The position numbers were made by a program, and so were the translations under genes. Of a DNA stretch of 64,000 nucleotides, positions 60,627 to 64,000 are shown piece after piece. The notes beneath the pieces are model-generated. The model was not told where the DNA came from, did not search any database, and was given only the letters and a program-made list of their open reading frames with translations. Position 1 is the stretch's first letter. Each line of letters begins with the position of its first letter. The DNA comes from Leadbetterella byssophila_A (GTDB lineage: Bacteria > Bacteroidota > Bacteroidia > Cytophagales > Spirosomataceae), in the NCBI GenBank assembly GCA_040394735.1, contig JBEBRR010000003.1:45505-109504 (forward strand), read 5' to 3'.

Positions 60627-60829
60627 TTGCGGGTTACACCCGGATAGAAGGAACCTCAAGACGCTTCAGCTCCCTGCTGCTGGGAGTTTTCAGGAACAGG
60701 AAGCTGCAGTATGCTGGAAAAGTAGGAACGGGATTTGATGAAACGGAACAGGTGCGGCTGCTAACCTTTTTCCGCCCTCTGGAAACCAAAATACCCCCCC
60801 CTTTAACAAAGTACCTAAAACCTACCTGA
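60623..60829 (+). pseudogene. Remnant of a LigD ATP-dependent ligase domain
   Basis: The frame reads VIAGYTRIEGTSRRFSS, LLLGVFRNRKLQYAGKVG and TGFDETEQ, matching the OB-fold of LigD-type DNA ligases (F-VIGGYT-EP-GSR, LLLGYY, YAGKVGTGF). It lacks the nucleotidyl-transferase domain and ends after FRPLETKIPPP. It overlaps the stop of Ku in another frame. A ligase fragment of about 65 residues has no known activity alone, so it is probably a leftover of a deletion. Confidence 0.75.
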
Positions 60830-60850
60830 GGTTCTCTTCAAGGATGGAGA

Positions 60851-61099
60851 TCAAATAAACCGGCGCATAAGCCTCACTCCCATTTTTTCGTATAGGGTCC
60901 GCCTGTTCCCGACCCTGAACCGGTGAAGCAGCTTCCGGGGCAGCAACGAAAACAGAACGGCTGTTCCCAGAAAAATATACAACCAGTGATCGGGCCCTGC
61001 CGTGGTCCAGAACCAGAGAACCGGCGCAAAAGCAAACAAGGTCCAGAAACCATTGAGCGTCTGATTTAATACCTGGATGTACGGAAATTTCGTTTTCAT
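60851..61099 (-). CDS. Small membrane protein
   Basis: 82 residues with two TM helices (GFWTLFAFAPVLWFWTTAG; WLYIFLGTAVLFSLLP) and a basic tail (KLLHRFRVGNRRTLYEKMGVRLMRRFI). It lies 17 bases downstream of the LigD polymerase-domain gene on the same strand, so may be co-transcribed. No family name recognised; function unknown. Confidence 0.7.
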   Translation of the reverse strand: MKTKFPYIQVLNQTLNGFWTLFAFAPVLWFWTTAGPDHWLYIFLGTAVLFSLLPRKLLHRFRVGNRRTLYEKMGVRLMRRFI

Positions 61100-61116
61100 G
61101 GTTATCTGTTTAGTGG

Positions 61117-62118
61117 TCAGACATCTGCATCATTTTCACCCGTACGGATAGCACGCAGTATTTTCTTTAAATCTATGCCCTGTCCCAATACAGGCTTAAA
61201 GATATCGCCCTCTGAACGGATCCGGTCAAGGGCATTTTCAATCGTAAAATCAGACATCTTCAATCCTTTTTTTACTTCCTCCTGATACAGCGGCATAGAT
61301 ACGGTAGCCCCCGGGCGGGGCCGGAGTGAGTAGGGCGCAGCCAGTGTGGCAGCAGGCTTGTTCTGCAAGTAATCAATATAAATTTTCCCTTTCCTTTTGT
61401 CTGTCATACGTTCTATGCTTGTAAACGCAAGCCGGATGCTTACTTCCTGCACTACCCGTTTTGCCAGTAGCTGGGACTGCTCATAGGTATAGCGGTTCTT
61501 TAAAGGAATATAAATATGAATCCCCGTTGACCCGGAAGTTTTACTATAGAAATACACCCCGATATCCCGCAGCAGCTCAAAAATAGCCTGCGCCGTTTCT
61601 ATTACCTGGTCAAAGGTGTTGCTTTTGTCCGGGTCAATGTCCAGCACGCACCAGGTGGGATAGTCGGCACGCTGAACGGTACTGTTCCACGGGTTAATTT
61701 CAATACACCCCAAATTCACCATGTAAAGCAGTGCTGCACGGTCATTACAGAGCATATAATTCTTGCGCTGCCCTTCTGCCGTATAGGGGTAGCGTTCCAC
61801 CCATTCAGGAACTTTCCCTGTAATATCTTTCTGATAGAACCCTTCCTTACCTGCACCGTCCGGGAAACGGTGAAGAGACTGCGGCCTGTTTTTCAGATAA
61901 GGAAGTATGTATTTCGAAACAGAGTTATAATACTCCAGCATATCGCCTTTGGTATACCCTTCCTCCGGCCAGTAGACCTTATCAGGATGGGTCAGGGAAA
62001 GTTCTTTCCCGTTAATGCGGCGGACAAATTCTTTCACACCGGAAGGAACCAGGCGTTTCCCCGGATTTTGCCTGAGCCCTGCAGCCTTTTCTCCTGTTTT
62101 ATCCTGCTTATTTCTCAT
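61117..62118 (-). CDS. ligD: LigD polymerase-domain protein (NHEJ primase-polymerase)
   Basis: 333-residue archaeo-eukaryotic primase-like polymerase domain of LigD, which fills gaps at joined ends. Motifs: LSLTHPDKVYWPEEGYTKGDML, VLDIDPDKSNTFDQ (catalytic DxD), KTSGSTGIHIYIPL, and FTSIERMTDKRKGKIYIDYLQN with the third carboxylate. The N-terminal stretch reads like the linker that precedes the Pol domain in full LigD, suggesting separation from a larger protein. The ligase part in this region survives only as a fragment on the other strand. Free Pol-domain proteins exist, so it may still work with Ku. Confidence 0.9.
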   Translation of the reverse strand: MRNKQDKTGEKAAGLRQNPGKRLVPSGVKEFVRRINGKELSLTHPDKVYWPEEGYTKGDMLEYYNSVSKYILPYLKNRPQSLHRFPDGAGKEGFYQKDITGKVPEWVERYPYTAEGQRKNYMLCNDRAALLYMVNLGCIEINPWNSTVQRADYPTWCVLDIDPDKSNTFDQVIETAQAIFELLRDIGVYFYSKTSGSTGIHIYIPLKNRYTYEQSQLLAKRVVQEVSIRLAFTSIERMTDKRKGKIYIDYLQNKPAATLAAPYSLRPRPGATVSMPLYQEEVKKGLKMSDFTIENALDRIRSEGDIFKPVLGQGIDLKKILRAIRTGENDADV

Positions 62119-62143
62119 AATCTTTTATCCCTTTTCAAATAAT

Positions 62144-62509
62144 TTAACACATATTCTGCCCCTTAATGTGGGCAGTCCAATCATAAATCTCTCCGGCATT
62201 GCCTTCAATTATTTTTACAGAACAATTATAAAAGTTCATATAGCCGTTATCAAAAGAAAGGCTGACCCGCGGTACAACCGGTCTCTCTTCATTAATGCGG
62301 TATGATCCGAATAACATCAGATGTATCCTGACGGTAAAATCCCCGAAGCAAATCAAAAAATGTTTTCCCCAGGTTTTAAATTCAACGATCTTCCGATCTT
62401 TCATACGCAGTATATCCTCCCTGCTGTTACCTGATACAGCAAGAACCTTTCTGCCTTCAAAAGCTTCTGCCTGCTCTTTAAGAATAACTATGGATGGACC
62501 TTCCGGCAT
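62144..62509 (-). pseudogene. Truncated Fpg/Nei family DNA glycosylase
   Basis: 121 residues covering only the N-terminal domain. The ATG at 62509 exposes the nucleophile Pro after Met removal (MPEGPSIVILKE), with Glu next to it, then GRKVLAVSGNSREDILR, WGKHFLICFGDFTVRIHLMLFGSYRI and FYNCSVKIIEG. The homology stops at IYDWTA; HIKGQNMC and a stop follow. The H2TH and zinc-finger DNA-binding half is missing and is not found downstream, where ligD begins 25 bases later. Probably inactive. Confidence 0.75.
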
Positions 62510-62627
62510 AATCAAATGGGGTAAAGGATACGGCTCCCGGCATCCGGCCGGTATTACGTTATCCGTTTCACCGGAAGACAGACAATAGCAATGCCATAAT
62601 CGTGAAGTTACCGTTCTATAATGGTTC

Positions 62628-62721
62628 CTGCCGGTTCACAGCGGGGAATTTCCCCTGCCCGCTGCTCCGGGGAAACCGGCAGCTTTCCGGAAAACAGTTA
62701 CGGTTTTTCCCCTAAGTGGGG
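62628..62721. repeat. Nested palindromic elements
   Basis: The outer CTGCCGGTT (62628-62636) is the inverse of AACCGGCAG (62674-62682). Inside is GGGGAATTTCCCC, and 27 bases further CCCC-TAAGT-GGGG. Together they could form several adjacent hairpins. Confidence 0.55.
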
Positions 62722-62979
62722 ATATTTTTACTCACTTTCTTTTACGGAACAGATCCTGAAAACAGGATTGGCCCGGTAAGCTGCCTCTCTTCCACCCATC
62801 TGAAAACCGGATTCCGACAGTATCCCACCGGCCACCTGAAAAGCATCGCAACACTTGAATTAAGCTACTAAATATAAGACCTTTATCAGACATAACACCC
62901 CTCTCTCACTCTTAGTTGCGGAAATGGCAAAGCCGCGCTTCATCCTCCCCGCTGCATAACACGGCCGAAAGTATGGCAA

Positions 62980-62987
62980 TATATTTG
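62980..62987 (+). promoter_or_regulatory. Candidate -7 box of the YciF-like gene
   Basis: TATATTTG matches TAnnTTTG exactly and lies about 75 bases upstream of the ATG. No partner TTG box was found. Confidence 0.3.
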
Positions 62988-63060
62988 CCTTTCTACACCA
63001 GCTGTAATTCCGGGGAGTTCTCCCGCAGAAAACCCCACTCACCTAAATACGTAATAATCA

Positions 63061-63607
63061 TGGCAACTCAAACAGGAACAAAAAGCAGTACTGCAACCGG
63101 CGCCGGCCGCGCATCCGATCCCGCCTTAAAAGATCTGTTCATTGATGAGCTGAAAGATATCTATTGGGCAGAAAAGCATCTCACCAAAGCCCTACCCAAA
63201 ATGCAGAAAGGGGCAACTTCCGGGGCACTGGCAGGGGCTATAGCAGAACACCTTGAAGTCACAAAAGTGCACGTTGAGCGTCTCGAAGAGGTTTTCAGCC
63301 TTTTAGGTGAAAAAGCCGTGGCTAAGAAGTGCGATGGTATGGGGGATTAACCAAAGAAGGGGAAACCGTAATGGAAGAAACCAAAAAGGGAAGCGCTACT
63401 CGGGATGTGGGGATTATCATTTCCGCACAAAAAGTAGAGCACTACGAGATATCGGCCTATGGCAGTCTCAGGCAGCTGGCCCTCACCCTTGGAGAAAAAA
63501 AGATTGCAAAAATCCTGGAGCAGACACTGAATGAAGAAAAAGAAGCGGATCAGTTGCTTTCCGGTATTGCAGAGAACGATATCAATTATGAAGCAGCAGA
63601 GGAATAA
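63061..63607 (+). pseudogene. YciF/DUF892 ferritin-like protein, frameshifted
   Basis: The first frame (63061-63350) begins MATQTGTKSSTATGAG, then LKDLFIDELKDIYWAEKHLTKALPKM and VTKVHVERLEEVFSLLGEKA, the YciF-type helical bundle, and stops at CDGMGD. A second frame in the same direction carries the missing half: LTKEGETVMEETKKGSATRDVG, AQKVEHYEISAYGSLRQLA, LNEEKEADQLL. The switch is at the run of five G in ATGGGGGATTA; one additional G would restore YciF. Members of this family bind di-metal sites and respond to stress. The lesion may be real decay, a phase-variable tract or a sequencing error. Confidence 0.75.
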
Positions 63608-63680
63608 ACAGCGGAAGAGATGATAAGTGTCCGCGGATTTGTTTCATAAGAGAGCGTTTAAACGATAAGCCCCGTTAGCT

Positions 63681-64000
63681 ATGAAATTTTATATCGGTTG
63701 TTCAGGCTTTTATTATAAAGAATGGAAAAATATCTTTTACCCGGCCCGGTTACCTCCTAAAGACTGGTTCAGGTATTATTGTGCGCATTTCAACACTGTT
63801 GAGATCAATTCCACCTTTTACCGTACGCCTTCTTCTGCATCGCTCGAAAAAAGGTACCGGGATAGCCCGGAAGGTTTTCTTTTCTCCGTAAAAGCACCCC
63901 GGAACATTACCCATTTAAGCCGGTTCCGTATAACCCGGGGAGAAATTGACGCATTCTATCAGTTGATTTCGGCAGGTCTGCAGGAAAAGCTGGGAAACCC
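63681..64000 (+). CDS. DUF72 family protein (YecE-like), 3' end outside window
   Basis: Starts at ATG 63681 and is open to the window edge. It reads MKFYIGCSGFYYKEWKNIFY, PKDWFRYYCAHFNTVEINSTFYR and FLFSVKAPRNITHLSR, which are the DUF72 (TIM-barrel, YecE) hallmarks: G-x-SG-(F/W)-x-Y, VEIN-FYR and F-VK-PR-TH. The biochemical activity is not established. It follows the YciF-like gene by 73 bases on the same strand and extends the stress/repair group. Confidence 0.9.
   Translation, partial: MKFYIGCSGFYYKEWKNIFYPARLPPKDWFRYYCAHFNTVEINSTFYRTPSSASLEKRYRDSPEGFLFSVKAPRNITHLSRFRITRGEIDAFYQLISAGLQEKLGN

Larger units (their letters stand above)
62510..63060. other. Gap upstream of the YciF-like gene with nested palindromes
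   Basis: 551 bases without a gene. It contains nested inverted repeats at 62628-62682, CCCCTAAGTGGGG at 62709-62721 followed by ATATTTTT, and a TATATTTG box at 62980-62987 that could be the promoter of the YciF-like gene. Confidence 0.5.

Noticed and set aside
59299..64000. Integrated element with attachment sites at tRNA-Ser
   Set aside because: No second copy of the tRNA 3' end and no integrase were seen in the window; kept only as a possibility in the findings.
1..64000. CRISPR arrays, rRNA genes, transposases, prophage genes
   Set aside because: None was found on reading both strands; the repeats seen are short and irregularly spaced.

Overview
The window looks like a chromosome segment of a Bacteroidota bacterium, most likely from the Sphingobacteriales/Chitinophagales side. 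The evidence is a SusC/SusD pair with an AraC-type hybrid two-component regulator, a GldF homologue, DUF4199 proteins, an OmpA/PD40 protein, many SPII lipoproteins, near absence of Shine-Dalgarno sequences, and several promoter-like TAnnTTTG boxes. GC content is moderate. Genus cannot be assigned from the sequence alone. No rRNA, CRISPR array, transposase gene or phage gene was seen.

Layout. 1-4.7 kb: 3' part of an S9 prolyl peptidase, then a secreted-protein patch with an HExxH lipoprotein apparently split by a frameshift and a tandem pair of small secreted paralogues. 4.9-10.3 kb: gltX, a methyltransferase, a serine acetyltransferase, a solitary nuoD and a PspC-like protein. 10.5-20.9 kb: nadB, kdsD, recQ, a radical SAM/SPASM protein, an M1 aminopeptidase, a LolC/E-type permease and rbfA. 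21-22.4 kb: a polytopic membrane protein.

22.5-35 kb is a polysaccharide utilisation locus: susD, susC, a one-protein hybrid sensor/regulator, and a divergent pair encoding a GH88 unsaturated-uronyl hydrolase and a DUF2264 protein. GH88 enzymes finish the work of a polysaccharide lyase, but no recognised lyase lies in the window. A YeiH-type transporter, a lipoprotein, a YugP-like Zn-peptidase, a DUF3472 protein, an FMN reductase and a ceramidase-like enzyme follow (35-41.4 kb).

41.6-49.5 kb is mainly housekeeping: pckA with a structured leader, ispD, queA, phzF, gldF without gldG beside it, two DUF4199 proteins, a dihydroorotase homologue lacking metal ligands, and gcvH. 49.6-55.8 kb holds a glycosylation cluster (two GT2 enzymes, a GT39-like membrane enzyme, a 58-residue protein) and an OmpA/PD40 protein. 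56.1-59.3 kb holds etfBA divergent from a TPR-like protein and L-asparaginase, with a perfect 24-bp palindrome between them.

After tRNA-Ser(GGA) comes an accessory DNA-repair/stress region (59.9-64 kb): Ku, a ligase-domain fragment, a LigD polymerase domain, a truncated Fpg/Nei glycosylase, a frameshifted YciF/DUF892 protein and a DUF72 protein. Four lesions in about 3.7 kb suggest decay or assembly trouble. Across the window, intergenic gaps repeatedly contain short word-like repeats arranged as imperfect hairpins. These, the etf palindrome and the eroded end-joining region are the most interesting non-standard signals.
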